A DNA stretch of 64,000 bases from Sequoia sempervirens (GCA_007258455.2 VDFB02358134.1:209991394-210055393), one strand, 5' to 3'; numbered from the stretch's first letter, positions 22,601 to 34,059 are shown. Notes: generated by a model from the sequence alone, not told the origin. Made by a program: numbers and translations.

Positions 22601-24110
22601 TAATATCAGTGGTTAAGACATGATCATCAAGAAAGGAATCATTAGTAGGGAAATCAAAGGGAGAAGGAGCATCAACTAAGTGATTGGTTAAGGATTGACC
22701 TTTAATTGATTTTTGTGAAACAAATTTAAGAACAAACTCAATTAACAACATCACCCACTTAGCTAAGAGTCCTAAAAGATCGGTTTTGTTGAAAAGATAT
22801 CTAAGAGGACCAAATTTTGTGACAACATGTACTTCAAAATTTAGTAAATAATGTCATAACTTACTAGTAGTGAATACAAGAGCCAAACATTGTTTTTGAA
22901 TTGGTGAATATGTTGTTTCATAATCAATTAAGGTATCACTAATGTAGTAAATAGGGTTTTCTTTACCATGATCCTCATGTTGAGCCAACCATGCTACAAG
23001 AGCATGGGAAAATGTGGCAATGTACAAGATAAACGGTCAATGTGGCATGACAAGATGTAAAACAAGTGGAGTGGCTAAATATTCTTTTAGAATCTCAAAA
23101 GCCTATTTACAATCCTCATCCCAATCGAAAGGGACACCCTTTTTAAGGAGATGTGTTAAAGGTATTGTGCGATTGGAAAAAGATGCAATGAAATGATGAA
23201 TAGCTTGAATTCGACCTTGTAAAGTACACAATTGAGAAATAGTCCAAGGAGGTGGCATGTTAATGATGGCATCAATTTTCTTTGTGTCCACTTCAATGCC
23301 TCTGTGAGATATGACAAAACCAAGAAGTTTACCACTATCTATGCCAAAGACACATTTTCTTGAATTTAATCACATGTATTGTTTTGTGTTTAGTGATTTT
23401 ACGAAGGACATTCACATTGTCTTGTCGTGTTAATGATTTAGCGAGGATATCATCGACAGAGTCTTCTAAAATTTTGTGAATATAATCATGAAAGATTAAT
23501 GTCATTGCACGTTGATAAGTTGTGTTGACATTCTTTAAACCAAAGGGAATCACAACCCAACAGAATGTACCTCAAACAGTTGTAAAGAAGGTTTTGTATT
23601 GATCTTGAGGATTAATAAGGATTTGATTATAACTATAAAATTCATCCATGAATGACAACAAATCATGTCTAGCAGTTGAATCCATGATCATGTCTATATT
23701 AGGAAGCAGAAAATCATCTTTTAAGGAGGCTTTATTCAAGTCTCAAAAATTTGTGCATATCCTAATACTATTATTGGGTTGTGCAACTGTGACAATGTTT
23801 GAGATCTAAGGAGAATATTCAATAGGTTTAATAAAGCCTACACCAACAAGTTTCTCTAGTTCCTCTTTAACATGCAAGGCTACGTTAGGGTGCATTTTGT
23901 GAATCTTTTGACAAACAAGTTTATCATTTGCAACAAGGACAATGTTTTGCATCACAATTTTTGGGTCAATTCCTGACATATCAAAATATTTCCAAGCAAA
24001 ATTTTTAGGAAAATCATGAAGTAAAGTGGTCGTATCTTCTTGTTCTTCATCATCAAGGCACTTCCCAATTTTAATAACTTTAACTTTAATATGAATTTCC
24101 ATAAGCACAT
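22600..24110 (-). pseudogene. Gypsy reverse transcriptase and first RNase H (broken)
   Basis: Minus-strand RT: ELEKLVGVGFIKPIEYSP, SIRICTNF and DLNKASLKDDFLLPNIDMI, then MDSTARHDLLSFMDEF (first catalytic Asp), GLKNVNTTYQRAMTLIF and ILEDSVDDILAKSL, where the family has YVDD. Tyr is Ser, but both active-site Asp residues remain. The first RNase H/connection part follows (GRIQAIHHFIASFSN, KKGVPFDWDEDCK, PIYYISDTLIDYETTYSPIQ). Stops split the reading at many points (23805, 23554, 23334, 23102). Confidence 0.88.
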
Positions 24111-24329
24111 CAATTGTATCTCCTCAAGGGAGTGCATTGGATTTAGGACTATCAGATTTAGAGAAGTCTTCAGTGATATCACTTGCTTCTTGCTCGGTAA
24201 CATTTAAAGCATAGGAAATGTGTTTCATGTAAGTATGTGAAGATGGTGTATCATAAACACCTAACAGTTGTTTCAAATCCTCATCACTATTGGCATATGT
24301 CAATGAAGGGGGTAACGTTATATCTAGCA

Positions 24330-24600
24330 AATCAGGATGTTTGATTGTGAGTTTGTGTTGCTGCTGACATGTTATAACGTTAATCTTTAAAGATGGTCAT
24401 TGAGTAGCATTGGTCATTTTAGAAAAAGAATATCCTAGTCCGGTTTCTATTTCTTAAGTATTAGGTTCAATAGGGAAACAAATACCTTGTTCATGTTTTC
24501 CACACCCTTTTCTAGTATAGCCTAATTGTTTGAAAATTTTATAACCTTTCCCATTAAGTCATTCCATTTCACATGGGGTAGGTAGGGATTGATAATCTAT
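24330..24600 (-). pseudogene. G-patch-like segment between protease and RT
   Basis: The minus strand reads LNGKGYKIFKQLGYTRKGCG then KHEQGICFPIEP. The L-G-Y-x-x-K-G-x-G-K pattern fits a G-patch, a Gly-rich motif known from some retroviral and plant gypsy proteases. It lies between the protease (right) and RT (left), as expected. Confidence 0.6.
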
Positions 24601-25260
24601 CTCATCAAAATTTGTTGTGTATGTTGCATTTTCATCCATATTATTAGAGATAGATGTTTGAGACGATTGTTCATAATTTTGAGTGGGGATAATTGTTGGT
24701 TGCTCATGTTTCTCATCTTTCTTTTGTGTAAGTATGTATTCACCTATAAACAAGGGTGTGAATTCTAAGGATCCCCAATCATCAACAAATAATTTAGAGA
24801 CCAATTCCATATCATTGTGTTCAATTTTAGGAGGGTCAATGTTAGAAGTGGGAATCAATGTTTTCAAAGGACCTTTAACCCCTTTTTCAAGGTGCAAGCA
24901 ACTTTCAGGCTCATGGTCTATTTCAATTTGATATATATGATTGTTATAAACATACTTCATGATGCGATGAAAGGTGGAAGGTACTACATTCATCTCATGA
25001 ATCCATGGTCAGCCCAAAAGGAGATTATATGAAAGGTTGTAAGGCATGAAATGGATAGGATTTTGCAAAGTAACCACCCCAACCATAATAGGTAAAGTAA
25101 TTATCCCAAGCGGTTGCTTTGTTGTATTATCAAATCCTCGAATAGAAATGGAATCAGGTATTCTGTGTGATCTATCAACTTTTAATCGATCAAGGAGACT
25201 CACACTACACACATTAAGGGTAGAATCATTATCTATGAGAGTTCATCTAATACATGTGTG
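24600..25260 (-). pseudogene. Gypsy aspartic protease (broken) and linker
   Basis: The minus strand reads TLIDNDSTLNVCSVSLLDRL, the retropepsin active site with Asp-Asn-Asp in place of Asp-Asn-Gly or Asp-Ser-Gly. It continues with ISIRGFDNTTKQPLGIITLP, then LQNPIHFMPYNLSYNLLLG and PWIHEMNVVPSTFHR, the usual second half of plant gypsy proteases. A linker with acidic and Gln/Ser-rich sequence (24993-24559) leads to the G-patch. A stop precedes the active site. Confidence 0.8.
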
Positions 25261-25264
25261 ATGG

Positions 25265-26181
25265 AATTGAGTGATGATCATAAAGGCATCATGTTGTTTT
25301 CATAACTCCAAAGGAGGGAGCTCATGTTGATGAAAAGTAATATTGAGACTATTTTTTTGAGCAAGAGCTACCACATCATTTGGAGTGGTTCCAAGAGGAA
25401 TTGTGAGTTGTTTTAAAGCGGTTTGAAGAATGGTGTTGTAAGTTGGTGAAGTTTGAAGTAAATCCCACAGAGAAATTTTGGTAGGAGTATTCTTTAATTT
25501 TTCAACAAGATCATACTCCTTTGTAGGTGGGTTATAATGAGGAGCACTAGGTGGATTAGGTAAGGGTAATGATGGGGTAGTTAGTTGTGGTGGTTGTGGG
25601 TTATTTCATGTGTTATATGTATGAGCAACAATATCATCACTAGATTGTTGTGATCCATTAGTGTTAGGTGGGTGGAGGGTGTGGTGTGGTTGATTAGAGG
25701 GATGAAGCGGATGTGAGGGTGGGTAAAGGATAAGTTTAGGTTGAATTACATTAACGTCCTTGATTTTAGTGTCATGAAAAACCATAGTGGATGAGTTGGA
25801 TGAGATTAAGTCTTGAAGAGACTCATCTAGTACATGAAAATCGTCACTACTAAAAGGTGTGAATGGTAAACAGACATCAACTAGTTTAGGATGTTCAAGA
25901 AAATCATTAGAGGAATTAACATTTGTTATATCAAGTTGGTTACCACAAACCTTAGTGGATGACTTATGCGAGATGAAGTCTTGGAGGACTCTGTCTAAAA
26001 AATCAAAGTCATCACAATCAAAAGGCTTGAGAGGGGATTTATCATTAATGGTGTTAGGTTTCTCATTACAAGCATTAGAGGATGAAGTGAGTGAGAGGAT
26101 TCCCTTAAGGGATTCATCTAACTTATTGACATCATCACTATGAAGTGGCTTGGATGAGATGTTGTTCTGAACTTGAATCAT
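25265..26181 (-). pseudogene. N-terminal ORF of the Tat-type element with three internal repeats
   Basis: The 191-residue frame (26181-25606) occupies the gag position but shows no capsid-type gag motif. It contains three copies of a motif close to P-F-x-x-D-D-F-x-x-L-D-x-x-L-Q-D-x-I-S-x-x-S-S-T, at residues 12-36, 53-78 and 109-134, then a His/Pro-rich run (HPLHPSNQPHHTLHPPN). After a stop the reading goes on with PPTKEYDLVEKLKNTPTKIS and LWDLLQTSPTY, the usual sequence before the protease in this lineage. Either the capsid was deleted or this is a non-autonomous form. The start Met at 26181 is simply the first in frame. Confidence 0.65.
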
Positions 26182-26729
26182 TTATTTAATAGGATTATTT
26201 GATGTTTTGGGTGATTGGCTTTGGATATTTGCTAGAGTTTCCTCAATATAAGTTGATCAGAAAGGACTATGAAATATGGTAGAAAATGGAACTTGTAAAA
26301 GTCTAAGACTAATAAATTCCATGAAAAGAAATGAAATTTTATGCTAAGAAAATAGAAAGAACTAAATTGAAACAAAAATATAATGACAAAAAATAGAAAT
26401 TTACAATGCAGGAAATTAAAATTTGGAAATGTTGATGCAAAACTATAGAGGGATTGATTTTCCCTAGGTGGCGAATCAGTCCCAAGAGATGGTTTTTTTT
26501 TTTAAATTCTGATTTTTTTGTTTTTTGTTTTTTGTTTTTTCTTTCTATACAATGCAAATACATAATGCAAATGTAGAGATGTAAAATAATGCAAAGAGAT
26601 AAAGTAAAGAATGCTTTCACTAATGCAATGCTTTGAAGAATCCTAAAAAATTGCAAGAGCATGAAACCTAAGATGCAATTAGATATAAATCAAAAATGTT
26701 GTTATGCTCAAAAGTCAGGTTCACCAAAA
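26182..26729 (-). promoter_or_regulatory. Leader of the Tat-type element with primer binding site
   Basis: The minus strand reads TGGTGAACCTGAC at 26726-26714, three bases inside the 5' LTR end, the position of a primer binding site; the tRNA is not identified. The leader has a T-rich run (26496-26540) and one half-palindrome (GGCGAATCAGTCCC at about 26470) like those in the LTR. Confidence 0.55.
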
Positions 26730-28050
26730 TGGAACATAGATTTTTGGGAGCCTATGTACTACTATTGCACTTCTAGTAATCACCTAAAAGGAGAGAGATA
26801 AGGCCAAAAATGCTAATGTATCATTCAAATTGGGATTTATGCAATGTTGTTTAATGTAAATGGACTTAACTAAATGCAATCAACTAATCTGAATAATTGA
26901 AAATAAATACAAAACTAAGATTTGTGCTTTTTTTGAAAACATAATGTTGCTTGCAAAAAGGTTAAAATAATGAACAAAAATGCAACTTTTAAGCGAACAG
27001 AAAGTGGTTTCTCAAAATATGTGCACCTAGAAAGATGTAAGAGAATGGAGAACAATTTGAAAAGCTAATGAAATTTGAACTTGGGCTGACTGGGACTCAT
27101 TCACCACCTTGGACGAATCAGTCCTAGATTAGGACTTTTCTGCACAAAACCTATTTTCTGACAGTCAAGGATCTGAAACTACATCTGACTCAAATCTGCA
27201 TCTTAGGGTGGACTCATTCACCATGCATGGTGAATCAATTATCTTTCTTATTTTTGCAATCTCAAAACTCAGATCTGTACCTTGACAATTGCACAACAAT
27301 TTTTGATAGAAACTCGATTCTCGATCTCAAAAAATTCTAAAAAATAGCTTTAAAATTTGGTCTAATGGGGGGTTTTCCTCATTCAAACCCCTAGATAGGT
27401 AATGAAACCTTGAATAGAGAAAGATCTACATAAACCCTAGTCTTAGATGTGTTAAAGACTAGGAAAAGATGAAATGGAAGAAGGGTCCTATTCTATTGCT
27501 CTAGAACAAGACATGCAAGAGTGATTGAAATGATGCAAGATCTCAACCTAAAAACCTTACAACACATGAAACATAGGAATAAAATGACATGCAAAATTTA
27601 AACAAATACAATGCAAACCTTAATCTAAAGATAAAGTGAAAATGGAAGATGAAATCAATAGGAAACCAAGTCCTTAGGCATGATCTGGTGGCTAGTTGCA
27701 CCTCTTCACCCTAGATTTATTCATGATTCACTAGAGGCATCCATCATCAACCCTTTGCAATGTTGGATCTTGACAAGAAAAGTGAGCTTCAAAACCTGCA
27801 AAAACCCTAGTTTGTTGCACTAAAACTTCAACTTTTGCTAATGAAACTTGTTGTAGAAGGCTTTGCTCTTGAGGGATGATAAAAAGATGATAAAAGATCA
27901 TATGTAAAATGACTTGAAATGTGTATTTATAAGAAACAACACCTTACTTTCCCATTAATAAACCTAAGAGGTTGACAAATTCACTAGAAATAAAAGTTAA
28001 ATTGATTAAATTCCTACTTAATTTTGAATTTTCCCTCAAAGGGGACTCAT
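26730..28050 (-). repeat. 5' LTR of the Tat-type element, truncated
   Basis: It aligns with the 3' LTR from TGGAACATAG (26730) to GGGGACTCAT (28050), where the match stops in the middle of a palindrome; the U3 end corresponding to about 16952-17244 is missing. It carries a perfect 20-bp palindrome at 27216-27235 and an imperfect one at 27092-27124. Confidence 0.8.
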
Positions 28051-28330
28051 TGGTGCATTTTTACCACTCAAGGATAAGTTTTGATCAATTTTCAAAATCA
28101 TTTTTGGAGGCTACTTGGTTTGTTTTGGTCATAGTGTAAAATTGTCAAAAGGAAAATTATGCCCACTCTAGTTTCACCCCAGATGCATACAAAAGTAGTC
28201 TTTGACAAACAAATGGATGTAATTATCTAGACTTAAAAAATGTAGATTTGATAGCATAATATAAATAAAGATTTGGCTGAATGTATTTTGTCACCTTGTA
28301 AGTAAAAGGGTAAAAAGGAATGGGTTACTG
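28051..28330. other. Sequence after the LTR breakpoint, unrecognised
   Basis: It begins TGGTGCATTTTTACC exactly where LTR similarity ends. It could be the edge of an insertion or a deletion junction. No motif is seen. Confidence 0.35.
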
Positions 28331-29100
28331 AAGAAATATTAGAAAATGCTCACTGCTCATATGAATGCATAAAGAAGATTGAAATGGATAAAACTATCTT
28401 GTTGGGAAGTTGACCATAGTGAAGAAAAAAGAGTACACTAGACTCTTTGAAATTGTATGCAAAATGTATTAAGGGTGGTAGAAAAGTGAATAAGACAACA
28501 TTATTTCTCAGTTTGTTTTTGAAGCCTTTCCATAGTGCATTCATTAAAAGCATGTTTTGGGGAGTTTCTATTGAACAAGGGATGCATCATGGTGTGTGGA
28601 GTACTTCTGATTATAGTAGAGGCTTGAGTACAATTTTGATTTCAAAGAAAATAATGAAGTGATAGTAATATAATTTGAGGTTTGTCTCTTGTGTTTGCAA
28701 AGCACCTTCCAAAGAGAAGAGTGTTGTTTTTCAATATAAAACAATCTATTCTTCGTAAAATTGTTGAATTCAGTAGCTCATTGGAATCAAATGAGGAACA
28801 AATATTGTATCCCCTAAATGATGGAGAGGCAAGATGACTTAATGCCATTGTGGAAGTACTAAAGGGAACAAACTTAAAGTGGAAATAATGATATAATGGA
28901 CACTTCGAGGAGGGCCACAATTGTGCTTGTTTTTTCCCCAAATCAAGATGGGAAACAAGAAGTCGGTTTGCTGCTAGATGAAGAGTCCAACTTCTTGATA
29001 CTATTGTCATGAAAGGAAGGGTCTTATTTCTCCCAATCATGTTTCTCAATGAATAAGACAACATTGAATTGCAAATATGTTTTCAACAGATTAGAGAAAT
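28330..29100 (+). pseudogene. Unrecognised degenerate coding sequence (possible captured gene fragment)
   Basis: The plus strand keeps protein-like readings across several shifts: KLYAKCIKGGRKVNKTTLFL, SLFLKPFHSAFIKSMFWGVS, IEQGMHHGVWSTSDYSRGLS (28447-28660), then another frame with VFAKHLPKREVLFFNIKQSI and KIVEFSSSLESNEEQILYPL, then LNAIVEVLKGTNLKWK, and finally RVQLLDTIVMKGRVLFLPIM (about 28985-29045). No retroelement signature is visible. The balanced composition and the continuing phase suggest a decayed host gene piece. I do not recognise the family. The minus-strand frame here is its shadow. Confidence 0.45.
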
Positions 29101-29159
29101 GAGGTTAGGATAGCAAACAATGTGGAGTTAAAATTAGATAGTGATAACATAAATTGAGT

Positions 29160-30120
29160 GCATTAGAAAAATCTCCAATTGTCTTGGAAATTGATGAAAT
29201 AACTTATCAATTGACTAGTGATCCAAAAGGTGATGAAAGATAATATCAAATTGATGGTCCCATAGTGTTGAATAAAATTTTAAATAAATCATAAGATAGG
29301 GAAACAATGAAGCTACAATACGGGCATCAACTGCAATCAATGGCTCCTTCAAATTACATGTTATATTTTGACGTTGGCATTGCAATATAGAGGTCTTAAC
29401 TTCAACAATCCAAAAGGAAAAATGTATTGTTAATAAGGTTTTTCAAATAGAACTGTTAGATATGGATCATCGCTTCAATAAATCCAAGAACCCTAATATT
29501 GAATGATCTTCAAGAGCAGCAATGAAAAGGCGAACACTGATGATTGTGAGGAGTCAGCTATCATTAGGAATGCAAATGACGCTACTGGTACAGGAATGAC
29601 AAGTAGTATATAAAAATGCACTGAGATAGTTGGATCACCTAATGAACCATATGCATAAGGAAGGCTCTGAGAATATTGCATTGCTTTCTCAAATTGATGA
29701 GAGAAAAGACGTTTCAAATGAAAGATTTAAAGTAGTTAAGCAGCTCTATATGGTGTTGAAGCTCAGGTGTCAGGTGATGTGATCAAAGAAAGATAAGCCA
29801 TTAAGAAATTTCTTAGATTTGTGAGGGATTATCAAAATCAAGCTAAAAATGTTTTCTCTCTCTGAGAAATACTATCATATGAAGAAGTATATGACTCTAG
29901 GTGCTTCCCAGAAGAGCCTGACAATGTTGAAGAGACCTTAGCCTATCAAAGTGATATTGTTCAAAGTATCTTTGACACTCAACAAGAGAGAAGGATGAAT
30001 AGCATCAAAGAGACTATGACCATTCAGAGAGAGATTTTTGTAAGTCTCTTTAATGAAAGAAAGGTGTTATGTGAACACTTGAATAAAGAAAATTGGAAAT
30101 TTATTTACCCATAATCATAG
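29160..30120 (+). pseudogene. Continuation of the unrecognised coding remnant, coiled-coil-like end
   Basis: Readings include SPIVLEIDEITYQLTSDPKG (about 29170), QLQSMAPSNYMLYFDVGIAI (about 29330) and, near the end, VIKER, KKFLRFVRDYQNQAKNVFSL, CFPEEPDNVEETLAYQSDIV and SIKETMTIQREIFVSLFNER (29790-30070). The end is Glu/Lys/Gln-rich and could be a coiled coil. It probably belongs with the segment at 28330-29100. The readings are broken by stops, and the function is unknown. Confidence 0.4.
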
Positions 30121-30129
30121 TGGACATAA

Positions 30130-32010
30130 TGGCATAAAATGTGTTATGGAATATTTTAGAGAAGTAAAATATTTTCACACCAAAATATAGGTGAATATTA
30201 AATGAAGATTATATCAGAAATATTTTTTAATATCAAGCTGAATATATTTAAAGTCTCCTCGATGAAGCAATGAAATAAAAAGGGTGGATATTTTTATAAT
30301 AATGTGTAGAAGGAATATTATTAAAATGTGCAATAATATTTTTTGAAGAATATGATTTTTTTCCAAAGATGAAAAGAGGAATTGAAGAGTGTTTTCAAGG
30401 TGAGGTAAAATAATGGGAAGAATTAACTAACTAGGTAATTATTTTACCTAAAAACATTTTTGTGCAACTATTCACAAGGAGGTGAGAAGAAGATGTAAAA
30501 TATTGAGACAAGGTAATTACTCTACTCAAAGGGTATATTTTGGGTAAAAGTATAAGTGAAACATTTAAGGGTCATAAGATGAATAATTATTTTTACCCTA
30601 AGAGCATTTTTTTTGGGCGGAAGTGAAGTTTCCAACAAAGGAAGATTATTATTAAATTAATTTTCACAAAGATACAAAGATGAGGATTAAAGTTGAAGTA
30701 TTTTAATTTTCCAAAGGTAATTAATTAAAATAAAATGAAAAGTTGCACCAAACAAATATGTGAAGGGTCACAACCCTAAAAAATGCAATGTATAAATGTA
30801 AGATGAAATCATATCATCAATAATTAGAATTAGGAATTAAGTAGTAGGTTTGGAAATCATCAGTGGTTCGATAGGTTGATTAGTTTCCTCAATAGAACAT
30901 TATGCTTTGTATTGAAAAATATTTTGAAAGTATATGGTGGAGAAGAATGCATAAATTGGTGGTCCAACACTAGTGTCAATTGTTTGTTGTTAATATGGAA
31001 TTATTTGGTTGTCTCCAAATTGGCACTTTCATATTATTTAAATTGGAGTGCTAAAACCCAATTTATCAAAACACATTTGTTGTTCTTGTGTGGTTTCATT
31101 AATTGGTTTCTTTTAGAGAATTAAATATCATTTTAATAGATCACAGTAATCTAGATGTATTACTTGGATCAATAAAGAAGAGCCCTATAGTCAATAAAAT
31201 TATCATACTATCTCCATTTTGATTATATCTTGTTATTTAAATTAGAAGTATATTTGATTTGTCAGGGGACACTTGTTTCCTTTGTTTGATTTAGTAACTA
31301 GTTCCTCAAAAAGGATTAAAACTTCCTATTAATTAATCACAATAACTTGGTAAGAATCATTTGGATCGATAAGAAGAGTCTAATAATTACATTCTTGCAC
31401 GTTTGTACAAGGTGAAAACATTCACAAGTTCCAAGCAATTCAAATTGTAGCCAGTAAGTAAGTCACATTTCATTCACCTCTTGACTCCATTATCCCAACA
31501 AGAGTAGGCACTAGTCATACCCATTCCATTTTAGAATTCCATAAAATCTTATCCATAAATTCACATTTCAAATATTAGTAGGAGTAGTTAGTAAGCCTTC
31601 ATCTATTGCACTTTATGCCATTGTGGATAGATCTATAAATTCAACTAAGTCATACAACTCTTAATCTACTTCAGCTATCAAGGTCCACCCACCTAGGTTT
31701 AGTAGAGCTTGAAGTGCAGGGATTCATCAACTATATAGTTTAACTCCATTTGTTAGTTCAAAAATGTTGCAAGTCTGATCATAGAGCTTGGCATCCTCTT
31801 AGGTTTTGTAACTTGCATTTTTGAAACCTAATAGATTAGCAAATCTAATTGGGAGAACTTGAAGAAATCCAATTGAAAATTGTCTTTCCTTATAGAGTCA
31901 TTTTTTTTTTTGCATCCTTGTCATCCCACATAACTAAGGGGATTCCATTGGCATAAACCAAGAACAATTTCAAAATCTATTTCTTTTTTCCTACTTTTGG
32001 GAAAAGTAGG
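30130..32010 (+). repeat. Probable 5' LTR of a plus-strand gypsy element
   Basis: Supported by position and signals, not by a second copy: a TATA box at 30791-30797 (TATAAAT), a perfect hairpin CCTACTTTT-GGG-AAAAGTAGG at 31990-32010, a primer-binding-like sequence TGGCAACTCTATT right after it (32011-32023), and a gypsy gag reading 100 bases farther on. The left edge is not defined; 30130 is approximate. Confidence 0.45.
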
Positions 32011-32115
32011 TGGCAACTCTATTAAAAAAATTATAGATATTGCATAAACATTTTGGAATAGCAACACTATTTCCATTGAAAAAATAAAGATAAAAAGATG
32101 CTTCAAATTTCTTGT

Positions 32116-32708
32116 CAAGATGTTAAAAGAAGTGAAAAGGAAACAGTTAATAAGAAAGAGTAAAGAATTGATCCAACAACTGCTACAATTGAGATTTGAA
32201 CGTTTTCCAAATGCATCACAAAATATACCATTCTACAATAAAGATGATATGTGAATACAAGTAGACATTGGACCCCACAAGCGCCTCATAGATATGAAAG
32301 TGTTCATCATGCACAACAAAACATTTCTACACCACAAGCCTCATATCAAATAAATTCTTATCCCATATTTCTTGGACAAAGATCAATGATCTACCAAAAC
32401 CCATGTGGCCATGCAAATTTTGTCTTAGCCATTGATAAACCATTTAATTGCAATAATATCCAAGTCTACCCAAATCCTTATCCATGCAACCTAATAGAAA
32501 TGCTAAAGCATATCCCTAAATTTCATGGAGAATGGGATGAATTAGCTCGTAAGCATGTACAACAATTTTGGGATTTCATTTTGGACTTTTAGATTTATCC
32601 AGAAGATGTCATTATGATATTTTTTTCAAGATCTTTGAGGGGTGATGCAAGGGAATGGTTTATAAGCTTTCCTATGCAAAGTATCTCTTCATGGGAAGAT
32701 CTCAAATG
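32116..32708 (+). pseudogene. Gypsy gag, N-terminal part (broken and truncated)
   Basis: The reading runs from a Gln/Leu-rich start (LIQQLLQLRFERFPN) through the frame at 32251-32592, which includes IPKFHGEWDELARKHVQQFW then DFILDF, to SRSLRGDAREWFISFPMQSI and SSWEDL (32620-32705). The G-D-A-R-E-W-F...S-I-x-S-W-E-D-L pattern is the retrotransposon gag capsid motif. A stop follows FILDF (32590-32592). It ends abruptly at about 32708 and a copia gag takes over at 32720, so it was cut by a rearrangement. Confidence 0.72.
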
Positions 32709-32719
32709 ACTATTTAAAT

Positions 32720-33234
32720 AATGATATTCTTGTAAAAAACATGCATTGCAAAACTACCAAGGAAATATGGGATAGATTAGCCAAAATCAATGAAGGAGAT
32801 TAAAAAGTGAGAGAAGCAAAACTCCAAACATATAGGGTTAAGTTTGAAGCCCTGAAAATGGATGAAGAAGAAAAGATTGCTGACCATTTTCTTCGAGTTC
32901 AAGAAGTAGTGACTTCTATAAGAGGTATAGGTGAGGAAATTGATGAAAAAATTGTTGTCAAGAAAGTTCTTAGGTCCTTGACACACAAATATGATTCCAA
33001 AGTATCAATTGTTGAGGATAAAGATATGAAAACACTCTCTCTTGTTGAATTTCAAGGAATATTTATAGCCTATGAAATGAGAATAGGCAGTGATGCTATC
33101 ACAAGAAAAGAGGAAGCCTTTAAGGCAACAAAAAGGGAGTCTAATGCAAACTCAAACTCTAAATTAGACAATGAGGATGAATTTTTTTCGGTCACTAAAT
33201 TAAAAAGAGGTTCAGGGAGATACAAAGAAAATTA
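32720..33234 (+). pseudogene. copia gag, C-terminal capsid half, split by a retroelement insertion
   Basis: A UBN2-type capsid: ILVKNMHCKTTKEIWDRLAK, KLQTYRVKFEALKMDEEEKI, VVKKVLRSLTHKYDSKVSIV, then IAYEMRIG and a basic linker. The long frame is 32807-33256, but its last residues come from the inserted LTR; the true sequence is cut at 33234. A stop lies before it at about 32801. The reading resumes at 36111 with one frame change, giving FKFFNYEKVEHYASQCP, a zinc knuckle with its first two Cys lost. Confidence 0.82.
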
Positions 33235-34041
33235 TGTTGGACTCAAGCAACACTGAGAGGGGGGGTGAATCAATGTTGAGAAATTTTTAACTTTATTAAT
33301 CTTCTCTCTCAAGTGCCTAAAAAATTCAATCAAAAGAAAGATACATGAACATAGAACAATAATCCACGCCACCATAACACAAGGATTTTTACGTGGAAAC
33401 CCAGTTAAGGGAAAAACCATGATGGAGGTCAATCCACAATTTGAGTACTCAAAGTATAAGTGTTTTACAAAATGGGGAATGCACTTTCATTCAAGCACAC
33501 TGCCTAGAGTTCACTACTCAATATCAGGAAGGCTCACTGCCTTACAAAAGATTTGGATTACAAAAAAAGGTTGAACTAAGAAAATAGCATCTACAAATGT
33601 ATGATTATAGTTTTGGTTAAGCTCATAGATCATATTCTAGACCTTCTTGTCTGATTCTACACTTCGCTCTACTCTGCCTTAATTTGCTTAACAAAAATCC
33701 TCTTTTGCACAAATGAAAATTACTCAACTGATCTTTTGATATTCACACACACATCAACACATATTGAACTCTCACACATGCACACCAAAATGAATTTAAC
33801 AATCTCATATATATATATATATATATATATATCTTCAATAGAATAGAAAATATTTTCCAACTGTTTTGATTAGGGGTAAAAAAGGGGTTTTGAAGGGGCC
33901 TAGAACCCTTTACAGAAGATGACAACTAAAACTCAAGATAGCAACAGTCCCAACAACATTTTAGATGATCAGTGCAACCACTGCACTCATCCATATCCTA
34001 GTGTCAATTACAGGCAGGGGGTTTGAAATATTTTCTTGGCA
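33235..34041 (-). repeat. 3' LTR of the nested element
   Basis: Positions 33235-33863 match 35032-35674 (the U5 and R side), but the rest, to the purine run AGGGGGAG at 34050-34043, does not match the other LTR. It holds a TA microsatellite at about 33806-33832 and a near-perfect hairpin CAACACTGA/TCAATGTTG at 33248-33278. The edge at 34041 is inferred from the purine tract. Confidence 0.65.
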
Positions 34042-34059
34042 ACTCCCCCTAGGCCAAAG

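Larger units (their letters stand above)
15766..28050 (-). mobile_element. Ty3/gypsy retrotransposon of Tat/Ogre type carrying an antisense plant mobile domain
   Basis: On the minus strand, right to left: 5' LTR (28050-26730, truncated), primer binding site, leader, an N-terminal ORF, protease, G-patch, RT, RNase H, a second RNase H, integrase, then about 3.6 kb holding an opposite-strand plant-mobile-domain pseudogene, a polypurine tract and the 3' LTR (17244-15766). The second RNase H is the hallmark of the Tat/Ogre lineage. All coding parts have stops or shifts. The right LTR breaks off at 28050, so the outer target duplication cannot be tested. Confidence 0.85.

Noticed and set aside
28642..29064. 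140-residue minus-strand frame
   Set aside because: It is antisense to a better protein-like plus-strand reading (for example LNAIVEVLKGTNLKWK) and has no recognisable motif.
33806..33832. TA microsatellite considered as an origin or matrix-attachment signal
   Set aside because: A simple slippage run inside an LTR is sufficient; the paired LTR has a shorter run at the same place.
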